This document shows, one piece after another, positions 16,278-25,272 of a DNA stretch of 64,000 nucleotides. Made by a program: the position numbers and the translations under genes. This DNA is from Belnapia sp. F-4-1 (GTDB lineage: Bacteria > Pseudomonadota > Alphaproteobacteria > Acetobacterales > Acetobacteraceae): NCBI RefSeq assembly GCF_000802185.1, contig NZ_KN676113.1:434001-498000 (forward strand). Direction: 5' to 3'. The notes under the pieces are model-generated. The model was not told where the DNA came from. It saw only the letters and a list, made by a program, of their open reading frames with translations, and did not search any database. Positions within the stretch are counted from its first letter, which is position 1. Every line of letters starts with the position of its first letter.

Positions 16278-16667
16278 ATGGGCATGGCCGAGCTCGAGCG
16301 CAACAAGGCGAATGTGATCGCCTTCTACGAGTTGATGTTCAACGACTGCCGGCCGCGTGAGGCCATCGCGCGCTACGCGGGCGACGACTACATCCAGCAC
16401 AATCCTCACGTCCCTACCGGCAAGGCAGGCTTCATCGACTATTTCGAGCGCATGGCACGCGAGTGGCCGGGCAAGAGGGTGGAGGTCAAGCGCTCGGTCG
16501 CCGAAGGCAACCTTGTCGTGCTGCATTGCTTCCAGCACTGGCCCGGCAACAACGATTATGCGGGCATCGACATCTTCAGGCTCGATGAGGCGGGTAAAAT
16601 CGTCGAGCACTGGGACGTGCTGCAAATTGTGTCCGAACAGTCGGCCAACCCGAACGGCATGTTCTGA
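16278..16667 (+). CDS. SnoaL-like / NTF2-fold protein
   Basis: 129 residues, a single NTF2-like cone-shaped domain. Seen: [22 protein letters not shown] at the start, then [56 protein letters not shown] (pieces of the SnoaL consensus). Relatives are polyketide cyclases or small hydrolases and many are uncharacterised. A GGAG lies nine bases before the ATG. It follows RidA by 27 bases, so the two are likely co-transcribed. Function unknown. Confidence 0.8.
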   Translation: MGMAELERNKANVIAFYELMFNDCRPREAIARYAGDDYIQHNPHVPTGKAGFIDYFERMAREWPGKRVEVKRSVAEGNLVVLHCFQHWPGNNDYAGIDIFRLDEAGKIVEHWDVLQIVSEQSANPNGMF

Positions 16668-16815
16668 GCTGCCCGGGAGGTCCAGTTGGGTCGGCGTGCC
16701 GGGGCGGAGCCTGCCCAGGCATCCGCTTCTCCGCCTCCTGACCTGGACGCGGACGGTCCGCTGTCGGCGAGGAGCGGCCACGACGTCACAAGCACCCAAC
16801 GCCGAGCCTCGACCT

Positions 16816-17376
16816 TTACCGCGTGGCGCCGGGCGTCCAGAGCACGTCGCCGGCGCCGTTGCCGTTGAGGCGGCGGGAGAGGATGAAGAGCAGGTCGGAA
16901 AGGCGGTTGAGGTAGCGGATCGCCTCCGGGTTCACGGCTTCCGCCGCGGCGAGGGCGACGGTGACGCGCTCGGCGCGCCGGGCGACGGTGCGGGCGAGAT
17001 GCGCCGCCGCGGCGCCGGGGGTGCCGCCGGGCAGGACGAAGCTCCGAAGCGGCGGGAGGGGGGCGTTGAGCGCCGCCGCCTCCGCCTCCAGCCGGGCAGT
17101 CTGGGCGGCGGCGAGGCGGAGGCGCTCGCCCGCCTCGCCGGGCACGCAGAGATCGGCGCCGAGGTCGAACAGGTCGTTCTGGATGCGGGCAAGGATGGGG
17201 TCGGCCTCCGCATCGTTAGCAGTATGCAGGCGGAGCAGGCCGAGCACGGCATTGGTCTCGTCCACCGTGCCGATCGCCTCGATGCGGAGCGAATCCTTGC
17301 GCAGCCGGGTGCCGTCGCCGAGCGAGGTCTCGCCGGCATCGCCGCCGCGGGTGGTGATGACGTCGAGCCTGACCAT
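16816..17376 (-). CDS. Cob(I)alamin adenosyltransferase, PduO type
   Basis: 186 residues. It transfers the adenosyl group of ATP to cob(I)alamin (or cobinamide), the last activation step to coenzyme B12. Seen: the ATP-binding N-terminus TTRGGDAGETSLGDGTRLRK, IGTVDETNAVLGLLR, and the C-terminal helix region with NPEAIRYLNRLSDLLFILSRRLN. These are the PduO/MMAB signatures, not CobA/BtuR. It is upstream-adjacent to nothing cobalamin-specific, but cobS and cobT lie at 38-41 kb. The ATG is preceded by GGACGCCCC, a weak ribosome site. Confidence 0.93.
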   Translation of the reverse strand: MVRLDVITTRGGDAGETSLGDGTRLRKDSLRIEAIGTVDETNAVLGLLRLHTANDAEADPILARIQNDLFDLGADLCVPGEAGERLRLAAAQTARLEAEAAALNAPLPPLRSFVLPGGTPGAAAAHLARTVARRAERVTVALAAAEAVNPEAIRYLNRLSDLLFILSRRLNGNGAGDVLWTPGATR

Positions 17377-17387
17377 GGGGCGTCCTT

Positions 17388-18281
17388 CTACCGGTTCAGC
17401 TGGAAATGGATGGAGGTGCGGATATTGCCCGATATGGGGATGCCGTCGCGCATGGCCGGGCGGAAGCGCCAGCGGCGGACGGCGCGCTTCGCCGACTCGT
17501 CAAGGGCGGGGAAGCCGGAGCTGGCGAGGACCTCGACCTCCTCGACGGTGCCGTTCGGGGTGACGCGGATGACGAGGCCGACGACGCCCTGTTGGCCGCG
17601 CTGGCGGGCTTCGTCGGGATAGTCGGGCGTGGGGTTGCGGATGCCCTCGGCGAGGCCGGGAGGCGTGATGGCACCGAGGGCGGGGGCGGCGCCGGTGGTC
17701 AGCGGCTGCTGGCTCGCCGGGCCGGCGGGCGGCGGGGCGGGGGATGGCGCGGCGGCCTGGGCGGCGGGGGCCGGGCGCGCGGGGGCGGTGCGGGGGCGCG
17801 GCTGGGGCAGCGGAGGGGGCGGCGGCTCAGGTGGCGGGATGGGCAGTGGCTCCGGCTCCGGCTCGGGCTCGGGCTCAGGCTCGGGCTGCGGCGCGGGGGG
17901 TGCGGGCGGGGCCGGCAGGGCCGTGGACGGCGGGCGGTCCTCGGGTGGCGGGGGCGGCAGGGGGACGGCATCCGGCGCCGCGGGGGGCGGCAGGAGCGCG
18001 GCGAGCGGCGGGGGCGGCGGGGCGAGGCTCGGCGGCGGCGGAGCGGGGGCGGCCGGCGGAGGTGGCGGGGGCGGCTCCGGCTGGGTGGGGGCATCGGGGG
18101 GCGCCGGCTCGCCTTCGGTCGTGCCGGTCTGCTCCTGCCAGACGACCTCGACCGATTGCTCGGCGTGCGGGCCGGGCTGCTTCGGGCGGTTAAGGAGGAG
18201 GAGCATCGCGGCCAGCGCCGCGGCATGGAGCGTGAGGGAGGCGGCGGCGGCGCGGCCGAGCGGGGACCCGTCCAGGGTCAC
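17388..18281 (-). CDS. tonB: Energy transducer TonB
   Basis: 297 residues from a GTG at 18281 that overlaps the stop of the CDF gene (GTGA). An N-terminal anchor (AAASLTLHAAALAAMLLLL) is followed by a long linker of Pro/Glu repeats (about 55-190) able to span the periplasm, and a C-terminal TonB domain: PTPDYPDEARQRGQQGVVGL, VEEVEVLASSGFPALDESAK, AVRRWRFRPAMRDGIPISG. TonB conveys proton-motive energy to outer-membrane receptors. ExbB and ExbD, its usual partners, are not in the window. Pairing with a metal exporter suggests metal or cobalamin homeostasis. Confidence 0.9.
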   Translation of the reverse strand: MTLDGSPLGRAAAASLTLHAAALAAMLLLLNRPKQPGPHAEQSVEVVWQEQTGTTEGEPAPPDAPTQPEPPPPPPPAAPAPPPPSLAPPPPPLAALLPPPAAPDAVPLPPPPPEDRPPSTALPAPPAPPAPQPEPEPEPEPEPEPLPIPPPEPPPPPLPQPRPRTAPARPAPAAQAAAPSPAPPPAGPASQQPLTTGAAPALGAITPPGLAEGIRNPTPDYPDEARQRGQQGVVGLVIRVTPNGTVEEVEVLASSGFPALDESAKRAVRRWRFRPAMRDGIPISGNIRTSIHFQLNR

Positions 18282-19165
18282 AGCACGAGGACGCCGTGAT
18301 GCTTCGCCTTGCCCTCCGGCTCGACATGGATGGTGATGGTGGCGCCCTCGATCTCCGCCTTCAACGCCGCCTCGATGCGGTCGCAGATGGCATGCGCCGC
18401 GTCGACCGTCATCGTCCCCGGCACGACCAGGTGAAATTCGATGAAGGTAAGGCGGCCGGCATGGCGGGGGCGGAGGGCGTGCGCCTCGATCGCGCCCTCG
18501 GCATGGGTCGAGACGGCGCCGCGGATGCGGGCGAGCAGGCCGGGCTCCACCGCCTCGTCCATCAGCCCGCCGACGCTCTCGCGCACCAGCCTGCCGCCGG
18601 ACCAGAGGATGTTGAGCGCGGTGAGCGCGGCGAGCAGCGGGTCGAGCCAGAGGCGGCCGGTGAGGGCGACCAGGGTGACGCCGGCGAGCACGCCGAGGGA
18701 GGTGACCACATCGGTGACCAGGTGGCGGGCGTCGGCGAGCAGCGCGGGCGAGCGGGAGCGGCGGCCCTGGCGGAAGAGCAGGCTGGCCCAGCCGGCATTG
18801 ATCGCGGTGGCCAGCGCCGAGATGGCGAGGCCAGGGCCAGGCTGCTCCGGCGCCACCGGGCTGCGCCAGGCGCCCCAGGCCTCGTTCAGGATGGCGACGG
18901 CGGCGATGACGATCAGCGCGCCCTCGAGCACGGCGGAGAAGTATTCCGCCTTGGTGTGGCCGTAGGGGTGGTTGGCGTCGGCCGGCATCGCCGCGTAATG
19001 GACGGCGATGAGGGCGGCGGCGGCGGCGGCGACGTTCACCACGCTTTCCAGCGCGTCGGCCAGCAGGGCGACGCTGCCGGTCAGCGCCCAGGCGCCGAGC
19101 TTCAGCGCCAGCACCAGGGCGGCGATGACGACGCTGCCGATGGCGAAGCGGAGGGTGCTGCTCAT
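18278..19165 (-). CDS. Cation diffusion facilitator family metal transporter
   Basis: 295 residues, about six helices followed by a cytoplasmic ferredoxin-like domain (about 210-290, EFHLVVPGTMTVDAAHAICD). CDF proteins export Zn, Co, Fe, Mn or similar ions by proton exchange. Seen: LADALESVVNVAA in helix 2, NHPYGHTKAEYFSAVLEG, and ADARHLVTDVVTS in helix 5 with the HxxxD metal site. The first site uses the ALESxVN variant common in one CDF subgroup. The tail ends with a His pair (KAKHHGVLVL). Metal specificity is not certain. Confidence 0.9.
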   Translation of the reverse strand: MSSTLRFAIGSVVIAALVLALKLGAWALTGSVALLADALESVVNVAAAAAALIAVHYAAMPADANHPYGHTKAEYFSAVLEGALIVIAAVAILNEAWGAWRSPVAPEQPGPGLAISALATAINAGWASLLFRQGRRSRSPALLADARHLVTDVVTSLGVLAGVTLVALTGRLWLDPLLAALTALNILWSGGRLVRESVGGLMDEAVEPGLLARIRGAVSTHAEGAIEAHALRPRHAGRLTFIEFHLVVPGTMTVDAAHAICDRIEAALKAEIEGATITIHVEPEGKAKHHGVLVL

Positions 19166-19338
19166 CGGCGGTGGCGGGGCGGGGTGGCGGGCAAGCGGGG
19201 GCTCCGGAATGGGGGGTGTTTTGGACTGCGCGGCGGCGGCGGGGCAAGGGGGCGGCAGGGGCTTTCCTTAGCTGGCTAGGTTTTCCGCCCCGGCCGGTTC
19301 ATGGCATGATGCCGCGCTGCACAATGGAATTGGCCCCG

Positions 19339-19932
19339 ATGCCCCTCTCCTCCCCTGCCCCGCGCGAGCCGCTGCACCGGCGCGCCATCGACATCCGCGG
19401 CTACCGGCGGGAGGACGGGCTGTTCGACATCGAGGCGCATCTGGTCGACACGAAGTCCTACCCCTTCGTCAACGACGACCGCGGCACGATCGAGCCGGGC
19501 GAGGCGCTGCACGGGATGTGGCTGCGGCTGACGGTGCGGGAGGACATGGAGATCGTCGCCTGCGAGGCTTCCTCGGACTTCACGCCCTATGCGGTCTGCC
19601 CGCAGGCGGCGCCGAATTTCGCCCGGCTGGCGGGGCTGCGCATCGGGCCGGGCTTCAACCGGGCGGTGCAGGAGCGGGTCGGCGGCGTCGAGGGCTGCAC
19701 CCATCTGCGGGAGGTGCTGGGGCAGATGGCGACCGTCGCCTTCCAAACGCTCTACCCGATCCGGGCCAGGCGCGAGCGCGAGGAGACGGCCCGGATCATG
19801 GCCGAGGGCGGCGCGGTCGAGCGGCGCCGGCCGGCGATGCTCGGGAGCTGCCTCGCCTATGCGGCGGACAGCCCGGTGGCGCAGGCGCGGTGGCCCTGGC
19901 TGAAGGAGGAGGCGAAGGCGGGCGGCGGCTGA
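19339..19932 (+). CDS. DUF2889 domain-containing protein
   Basis: 197 residues from the ATG at 19339 (MPLSSPAPREPLHRR); another ATG lies at 19324. The body has the DUF2889 pattern: REPLHRRAIDIRGYRREDGLFDIEAHLVDTK, MWLRLTVREDMEIV, and a Cys in GVEGCTHLREVLGQMATVAFQT, then SCLAYAADSPV. The family is of unknown function and widespread in alpha- and betaproteobacteria. No signal peptide or membrane segment. It is divergent from the CDF gene. Confidence 0.8.
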   Translation: MPLSSPAPREPLHRRAIDIRGYRREDGLFDIEAHLVDTKSYPFVNDDRGTIEPGEALHGMWLRLTVREDMEIVACEASSDFTPYAVCPQAAPNFARLAGLRIGPGFNRAVQERVGGVEGCTHLREVLGQMATVAFQTLYPIRARREREETARIMAEGGAVERRRPAMLGSCLAYAADSPVAQARWPWLKEEAKAGGG

Positions 19933-20010
19933 CCCCCGGCTGGCCCCGGCGGCGGGCGGGGCGCCTCGCCGCTTAACCGAATCTTATGGGCGGCATGCAA
20001 GGCTGCCGGC

Positions 20011-20355
20011 ATGAGCGCATCCACGACCTCGCTTGCAGTGCCAGGCATCCAGGGTGGCGCGGCCGCCTTGCTGGTCGGCGCCACCCTCGCGCTTGCCCTG
20101 CTGCAGGCTTGGCCGAAGCCCGGCCGGCCCGTAGCGCTGCTGTTCCCGCCCGGCCTCGCCGCCACGGACGCCCTGCTGGCCGTGCTGGCGGAGCCGGGCT
20201 GGGACTTGATCGGGGTCGCCTCCGCCGGCCCCTTCGCCCTCGTCCTGGCCGCACCGGACACCGCCGCGGCGGCCACCGGCACGTTGCGCCGGCCGGCCGG
20301 CGCCTGGGCCGCCCTGCACCTGCCCGGCGGCATGCCCTGCGGCGCCCGCCCCTGA
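20011..20355 (+). CDS. Hypothetical small protein ahead of the chemoreceptor
   Basis: 114 residues, not recognised. It begins [34 protein letters not shown], a hydrophobic N-terminal stretch that could be a membrane anchor, followed by an Ala/Pro/Gly-rich region with one more weakly hydrophobic segment ([14 protein letters not shown]). It ends 35 bases before the chemoreceptor start and could share its transcript. Codon usage is consistent with a real gene in this GC-rich background, but chance open frames are also common here. Confidence 0.45.
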   Translation: MSASTTSLAVPGIQGGAAALLVGATLALALLQAWPKPGRPVALLFPPGLAATDALLAVLAEPGWDLIGVASAGPFALVLAAPDTAAAATGTLRRPAGAWAALHLPGGMPCGARP

Positions 20356-20390
20356 CGCCCCCCGATCCCCGCAGAAGCCCAAGGACCACC

Positions 20391-21851
20391 ATGACTCTCG
20401 ACCTGCTGCGTCGCCGCATCGCGCATACGCTGCTGGCCGTCATCGGCACGATGCCCGCCCTGGCGCCGCTCATCGGCTGGCTCTCGGGCCATGGCATGGC
20501 CGAATGCCTGTCGGGCACCGCGCTCTCGGCCGCGGCGGCCTTCACGGCACTGGCGGCAGCCCGTGGCGGCGCGACCAAACCCACCGCCCGGCAGACCGTC
20601 GCGGTGGCGCTGATGGTGCAGGTCTCGGTCCTGGTCTGGCTGTCCCCGCTCGAGACGCGTCTCGATCTGCACATGCTCTACTTCGCGGCCCTCGCCGTGC
20701 TGGCCGGGCTGGTGGACCGCCGCGCCATCGTGCTGGCCACGCTGACGGTCGCGCTCCACCACACCGTCCTCAACGAGATCGCCCCGGTTGTCGTCTTCGG
20801 CGAGTCCGGCACGCTCGGGCGTGTCACCCTGCATGCCGTGATCCTGGTGGCGGAGGCGGCCGCCCTGCTGTTGCTGATCCACGAGCTGGAGCGCGCCGCG
20901 GCGGCGGCGGCCGCCGCCCTGGCCGAGGCCGAGGCCGCCCGCTCCGCCGAGGCGGCCGAGGGCGAGCGCCGCCGGCAGCAGGAGCAGGGGCTCGCCGCCG
21001 CCGCACGGGAGGCGCGGCGGCAGCTGGCCGTCGAGGTGGAGCAGCGCATCGGCGGCGTCGCCGGCCATGTCTCCGCCGCGGCGAGGCAGCTGGGCTCCGC
21101 CTCCGAGCAGCTCGGCCGCGCGGCGCGCGAGGGCTGCCTCGACGCGGAGACGGCCGCCGGCGCCACGCAGGAGGCCTCGGCCGGCGTCCAGACCGTGGCC
21201 GCGGCGGCCGAGGAGCTGGCCGCATCGGTCGCCGAGGTGACGCGGCAGGTCGCCGAGGCGGCGCGCGTCGCCGGCCAGGCCTCGTCGCAAGCGCGCGCGA
21301 CGGATGCCATCGTGACCGGCCTGAGCGACGGCGCCCAGCGCATCGGCACGGTGCTGCGCCTAATCAGCGACATCGCCGGCCAGACCAACCTGCTGGCACT
21401 GAACGCCACGATCGAGGCAGCGCGGGCCGGCGAGGCGGGCAAGGGCTTCGCCGTGGTGGCGAACGAGGTGAAGGCCCTGGCCCAGCAGACCGCCCGCGCA
21501 ACCGACAAGATCGGCCAGCAGGTCGCCGGCATCCAGGACGCCACGGCAGGCGCGGTGCAGGCGATCGGCGGCATCGTCGCCGTCGTCGGCGACCTCGACA
21601 AGGTGGCCGCCACCATCGCCGCCGCGGTCGAGGAGCAGGGCTCGACAATCCACGAGATCGCCGACGCCGCCGCCCGCGTCGCCACGAGCACCGCCCATGC
21701 CTCGGCCGCCGTGGCCCGCGCCAGCGCCGCCATGTCCGCGACCGCGGAGGCCGCCCGTCCGCTTGAGGCGACGGCGGTGGACCTCGATGCCGGCGGGACC
21801 GAGCTGCGCGCGGCCCTCGACTCCACGGTGCGCGGCCTGCAGGCGGCCTGA
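20391..21851 (+). CDS. Methyl-accepting chemotaxis protein
   Basis: 486 residues from the ATG at 20391 (AAGGA upstream). About six N-terminal hydrophobic segments (1-170) form a membrane sensor with no large periplasmic loop. A coiled coil rich in Ala/Glu (about 170-240) follows, then a receptor signalling domain whose hairpin tip reads [37 protein letters not shown], the contact region for CheA and CheW. It modulates the CheA kinase. No che genes are in the window. The ligand or stimulus is unknown; a membrane-embedded sensor suggests redox, lipid or energy taxis (inference). Confidence 0.9.
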   Translation: MTLDLLRRRIAHTLLAVIGTMPALAPLIGWLSGHGMAECLSGTALSAAAAFTALAAARGGATKPTARQTVAVALMVQVSVLVWLSPLETRLDLHMLYFAALAVLAGLVDRRAIVLATLTVALHHTVLNEIAPVVVFGESGTLGRVTLHAVILVAEAAALLLLIHELERAAAAAAAALAEAEAARSAEAAEGERRRQQEQGLAAAAREARRQLAVEVEQRIGGVAGHVSAAARQLGSASEQLGRAAREGCLDAETAAGATQEASAGVQTVAAAAEELAASVAEVTRQVAEAARVAGQASSQARATDAIVTGLSDGAQRIGTVLRLISDIAGQTNLLALNATIEAARAGEAGKGFAVVANEVKALAQQTARATDKIGQQVAGIQDATAGAVQAIGGIVAVVGDLDKVAATIAAAVEEQGSTIHEIADAAARVATSTAHASAAVARASAAMSATAEAARPLEATAVDLDAGGTELRAALDSTVRGLQAA

Positions 21852-21914
21852 GCGGCAGCGCACCCTCGAAACCCGGCCTCCATCGGCGCCGCCGGAACGT
21901 AGGAGGGAGCCAGG

Positions 21915-22925
21915 ATGGGCGGCCCGCACCCGCCACGGGCTTTGCAACCCGCCAGCGCATGGCTACTGGTGCGGCGCGGCCCATCCAAGCCGGGAAGAGC
22001 GGGCCGCGAGGGGTGGATCATCGCCAGAACCGCAGCTCCACAAACCGGGGCCGATACCGCGCGCGCCACGGGCGGCATCGCCATGATGCTGCTCGGCGTG
22101 CTGCTCTTCGCCGTCAACGACACGCTCGGGAAATGGCTGGTCGGCGCCTATACGGTGGGGCAGCTCTTCCTGGTGCGGAGCATCGCCGGGCTCTGCTTCA
22201 TGGCGCCCTTCATCTGGCGCACCGGCCCCGAGCCCTTCCTGCGGCCGCCGCGGCCCGGCCTGCAGCTGCTGCGCGTGGCCTTCTCTACGCTCGAGGGCTC
22301 GCTCTTCTTCTGGGCGCTGACGGAGCTGCCGCTGGCGGAGGTCATGACCTACTACATGGCCGGGCCGATCTACGTGACGGCGCTGTCGCCCTTCCTGCTC
22401 GGCGAGCGGGTGGGCTGGCGGCGCTGGACGGCGGTCGCGGTGGGGTTCGGCGGGGTGGTGCTGGCGCTCGGCCCCTCGCCCGGCTCCTTCTCGGCCGGGG
22501 CCGTCTGCGCGCTGGTGGGCAGCTTCAGCTACGCCTGCTTCATGGTCGCCACGCGCAAGCTGGCGGGCACGCCGGGGACGGTGCTGATGACGGCGCAACT
22601 CGTCGCCGCGCTGCTCTTCGGCGCCGTGCTGGTGCTGATGCAGGGCTGGACGCCGCCCGGGGCGCTCGACCTCGCGCTGATGCTTTGCCTCGGCCTCGGC
22701 TCACTGAGCGGCAATCTCTGCGTGAATCAGGCGCTGCGGATGGCGCCGGCCTCCGCGGTGGTGCCCTACCAGTACACGCTGATCCTGTGGGGGATGCTGT
22801 TCGGGTACCTGTTCTTCGGGGAGATGGTCGGGCCGCTGACGCTGGCGGGGGCGGCGGTGATCGTGGGGGCGGGGTTGTTCATCTTCATGCGGGAGCAGCA
22901 GCTGAGGGGGCGGGTGGGAGGTTAG
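21915..22925 (+). CDS. DMT superfamily (EamA) exporter
   Basis: 336 residues. AGGAGG at 21901-21906 fixes the ATG at 21915. After a 55-residue polar N-terminus come ten hydrophobic helices: MMLLGVLLFAVNDTLGKWL, TALSPFLLGERVGWRRWTAVAVGFGGVVLALGP, and the repeat VVPYQYTLILWGMLFGYLFFGE. The two-fold EamA repeat is clear. Such transporters export amino acids or other metabolites; the substrate is unknown. The long N-terminal extension is unusual for the family. It converges with another EamA gene at 23041. Confidence 0.88.
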   Translation: MGGPHPPRALQPASAWLLVRRGPSKPGRAGREGWIIARTAAPQTGADTARATGGIAMMLLGVLLFAVNDTLGKWLVGAYTVGQLFLVRSIAGLCFMAPFIWRTGPEPFLRPPRPGLQLLRVAFSTLEGSLFFWALTELPLAEVMTYYMAGPIYVTALSPFLLGERVGWRRWTAVAVGFGGVVLALGPSPGSFSAGAVCALVGSFSYACFMVATRKLAGTPGTVLMTAQLVAALLFGAVLVLMQGWTPPGALDLALMLCLGLGSLSGNLCVNQALRMAPASAVVPYQYTLILWGMLFGYLFFGEMVGPLTLAGAAVIVGAGLFIFMREQQLRGRVGG

Positions 22926-23040
22926 GGCGGCCCGAATGGGTCGAGGCCCAGGACGGGGAAAGGGCCGGCTTCGCGGCGCCTGCGGACCGTCCGCACTGGG
23001 TGGGAGCGGACCACCCGTTCTGCATCCGCGTTGGGATGGC

Positions 23041-23934
23041 TCAGCGCGCAACCACACTTTTGGGAGAGGCGAGCGACAGCGCAGTGGCCGCCAACATGAT
23101 CCCCATGCCCGCCGCTTCCGTCCAGCCAAAGGGCTCGTGGGCGAAAACAACGCCGACGGCGACCGCGATCACAGGGCTGACGAAAGCATAGAGCCCGGCG
23201 CGGAAGGCACCCCATTCCCGTACCAGCCAGAGGTAGATGGAAAACGCGCCGAGCGAGCCACCAAGGACCAGCACCCCAAGGCCGATCAGTGCCCGCTCAT
23301 CCGCAAGGGCGGCGAAGCGGTCCGGGTCGTAGCCTTCCACAAGGAGGGACACGGGCAGAAGACCGACCGCGCCGATGGTCGTCTCCCAGAATGCGAGGAC
23401 GATGGGCGGCATGGACTGCATGAGCGGCCGGCTGACGATCGAGCCCCAAGCGTAGCTGGCCGTGCCCAGCGCCACCGCCGCAAGGCCGAACGCTGCTGAG
23501 GCACTGTTCTGTGCCGCCCCGGTACGGCTGGAGAACAGGAGCACGAGGCCGACGGCACCGAGCCCAATGGCACAAGCCCGGCGCCCGGTAATGTGTTCCT
23601 GCCGGTAGACGAACCCGATGAGCGCGAGAAATATCGGCATCAGCGCCAGGTTCACGATCGCCGACAAACCACTGGGCGCATACGCCACCCCCCAGAACAG
23701 AAGTCCGTAGCAGCCTGTCGTGATGAGAAGTGATGCTACGATGACACGGCCAAAAACCGGTGTTCTCAGCGGCAAACCACGTATTTTAATAAATACAAAA
23801 AATAAAATCCCCGCCATGAAGAATCGCACCGTGGCGAGGAAAATCGGCGGCACAGCCTCGGAAGCCATTTTCATTGGGAGCCAAGTCAGACCCCAAATCA
23901 ATGCCATCACGCTGAAAGCAAGGACATGGTTCAT
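23041..23934 (-). CDS. DMT superfamily (EamA) exporter, AT-rich
   Basis: 297 residues and ten helices: MNHVLAFSVMALIWGLTWLP, PSGLSAIVNLALMPIFLALIGF, LGAFSIYLWLVREWG and FVSPVIAVAVGVVFAHEPFGWTE. Typical EamA duplication; likely exports a small metabolite. Composition is very different from the window: the stretch 23761-23820 is about 35 % GC, against 70-80 % around it. Recent acquisition is the simplest reading. The sequence is unlike the neighbouring EamA gene at 21915, so it is not a tandem duplicate. Confidence 0.88.
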   Translation of the reverse strand: MNHVLAFSVMALIWGLTWLPMKMASEAVPPIFLATVRFFMAGILFFVFIKIRGLPLRTPVFGRVIVASLLITTGCYGLLFWGVAYAPSGLSAIVNLALMPIFLALIGFVYRQEHITGRRACAIGLGAVGLVLLFSSRTGAAQNSASAAFGLAAVALGTASYAWGSIVSRPLMQSMPPIVLAFWETTIGAVGLLPVSLLVEGYDPDRFAALADERALIGLGVLVLGGSLGAFSIYLWLVREWGAFRAGLYAFVSPVIAVAVGVVFAHEPFGWTEAAGMGIMLAATALSLASPKSVVAR

Positions 23935-24060
23935 CCAATAATTCCTTGGGGAGGCACGAAACCTTCCGGCCGCTTTCGTTCAAATTCCAAGGTCCATCTG
24001 GGGTCGAAGCGGCCGCCCCGGCGTTACCGTGAAATGGGCTTCAGGTCGCCCGGATGATGT

Positions 24061-25212
24061 CTATGGCGCGACCACGCGCCCCCCCGTCATCGCCTCCGCC
24101 ACCCCCGTCGTGCCGGGGAAGGTGATCGGCAACCCGCGCCGCACTCGCGCCGCGAGCACGCCGAAGGCCTGCGCCTCCAGCGCATCGCCGTTCCAGCCGG
24201 CAACCTCGACGGGGCGGACGGGGGCTTCGAGGGCGCCGGCCAGCGCCCGCATGATCGCCGGGTTCCGCCGCCCGCCGCCCCCGACCAGCCATTGCAGCGG
24301 CGGCGCCGGGAAGTGCCGCCCGGCCGCCGCGACGCACAGCGCGCAGAAGGTCGCCAGCGTCGCCGCCCCGTCCTGGGGCGTGAGGCGGTCGGCGCCCGCC
24401 TCCTGCAAGGCGCGGCTGAAGTCGAGCCGGTCGAGCGACTTCGGCGGCGGGGCTTCCAGGTAGGGGTGAGCCATCAGGCGGCCGAGCACGGCGGCGTCGG
24501 GCTCCCCGGCGAGCGCCAGGTGACCGTCCTTGTCGTAGTCGCGGCCGGTGGATTTCCGCGCCCAGTCGTCGAGCGGGCCGTTGGCAGGACCGGTATCGAA
24601 GGCGATCAGCTCATCCCCTTCGCCGATCCAGGTGACGTTGCCGACGCCGCCGAGGTTCAGCACGGCGAGCGGCTTGGGGAGGGCCGCCGCCATCGCCGCA
24701 TGGACGACGGGCACCAGCGGCGCCCCCTGCCCGCCGGCCGCCACATCGGCCGAGCGGAAGTCGTAGGCGACTGGCAGATTGCTCAGCCGCGCCAGCAGCG
24801 CCGCATCGCCCACCTGCCAGGTGAAGCCCGGCTCGCGCGGCAGCGCCTCGGCCGCCATCGCGGCATTGCGGCCGGGGCGGATGGGCGGCGGGCGGTGCAG
24901 GATGGTCTGGCCGTGGAAGCCGATGAGGTCCGCCCCCTCGCGGAAGCTCTCCCAGGCCAGTTCCCGGATGCGGGCGACGGCGTCGGCGTGGCGATCGGTG
25001 AGGCGGCGGACGCAATCGGCGAGGAAGGGGTCGTCAGGCGCCAAGGTCGGGGCGAGGTCGAGCAGGCGGCGGAGGTCGCGGCGCAAGCCCGGCTCGTAGG
25101 GCAGCGTGACCGTCGGGCCGATGCGGCCGATCGCCTCGCCATCCGTCTCGACCCAGGCGGCATCCACGCCGTCGAGGGAGGTGCCGCTCATCAGCCCGAT
25201 CGTTCTCAGCAT
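24061..25212 (-). CDS. anmK: Anhydro-N-acetylmuramic acid kinase
   Basis: 383 residues. AnmK phosphorylates and opens 1,6-anhydro-N-acetylmuramic acid released by lytic transglycosylases, returning it to cell-wall recycling. Seen: [20 protein letters not shown] at the start, [40 protein letters not shown] and [14 protein letters not shown], all family signatures of the ASKHA fold. It is divergent from tyrS with about 60 bases between starts, a common alphaproteobacterial arrangement. Confidence 0.96.
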   Translation of the reverse strand: MLRTIGLMSGTSLDGVDAAWVETDGEAIGRIGPTVTLPYEPGLRRDLRRLLDLAPTLAPDDPFLADCVRRLTDRHADAVARIRELAWESFREGADLIGFHGQTILHRPPPIRPGRNAAMAAEALPREPGFTWQVGDAALLARLSNLPVAYDFRSADVAAGGQGAPLVPVVHAAMAAALPKPLAVLNLGGVGNVTWIGEGDELIAFDTGPANGPLDDWARKSTGRDYDKDGHLALAGEPDAAVLGRLMAHPYLEAPPPKSLDRLDFSRALQEAGADRLTPQDGAATLATFCALCVAAAGRHFPAPPLQWLVGGGGRRNPAIMRALAGALEAPVRPVEVAGWNGDALEAQAFGVLAARVRRGLPITFPGTTGVAEAMTGGRVVAP

Positions 25213-25272
25213 CCGGATCGTGTGCTACGGGGGCGGCCCCCTCCACAAGACCCGAATGTGACGCACAGCCCC

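Noticed and set aside
16278-16667. SnoaL-like and RidA genes as part of a polyketide cluster
   Set aside because: No synthase, carrier protein or tailoring enzymes lie nearby; both families are common outside such clusters.
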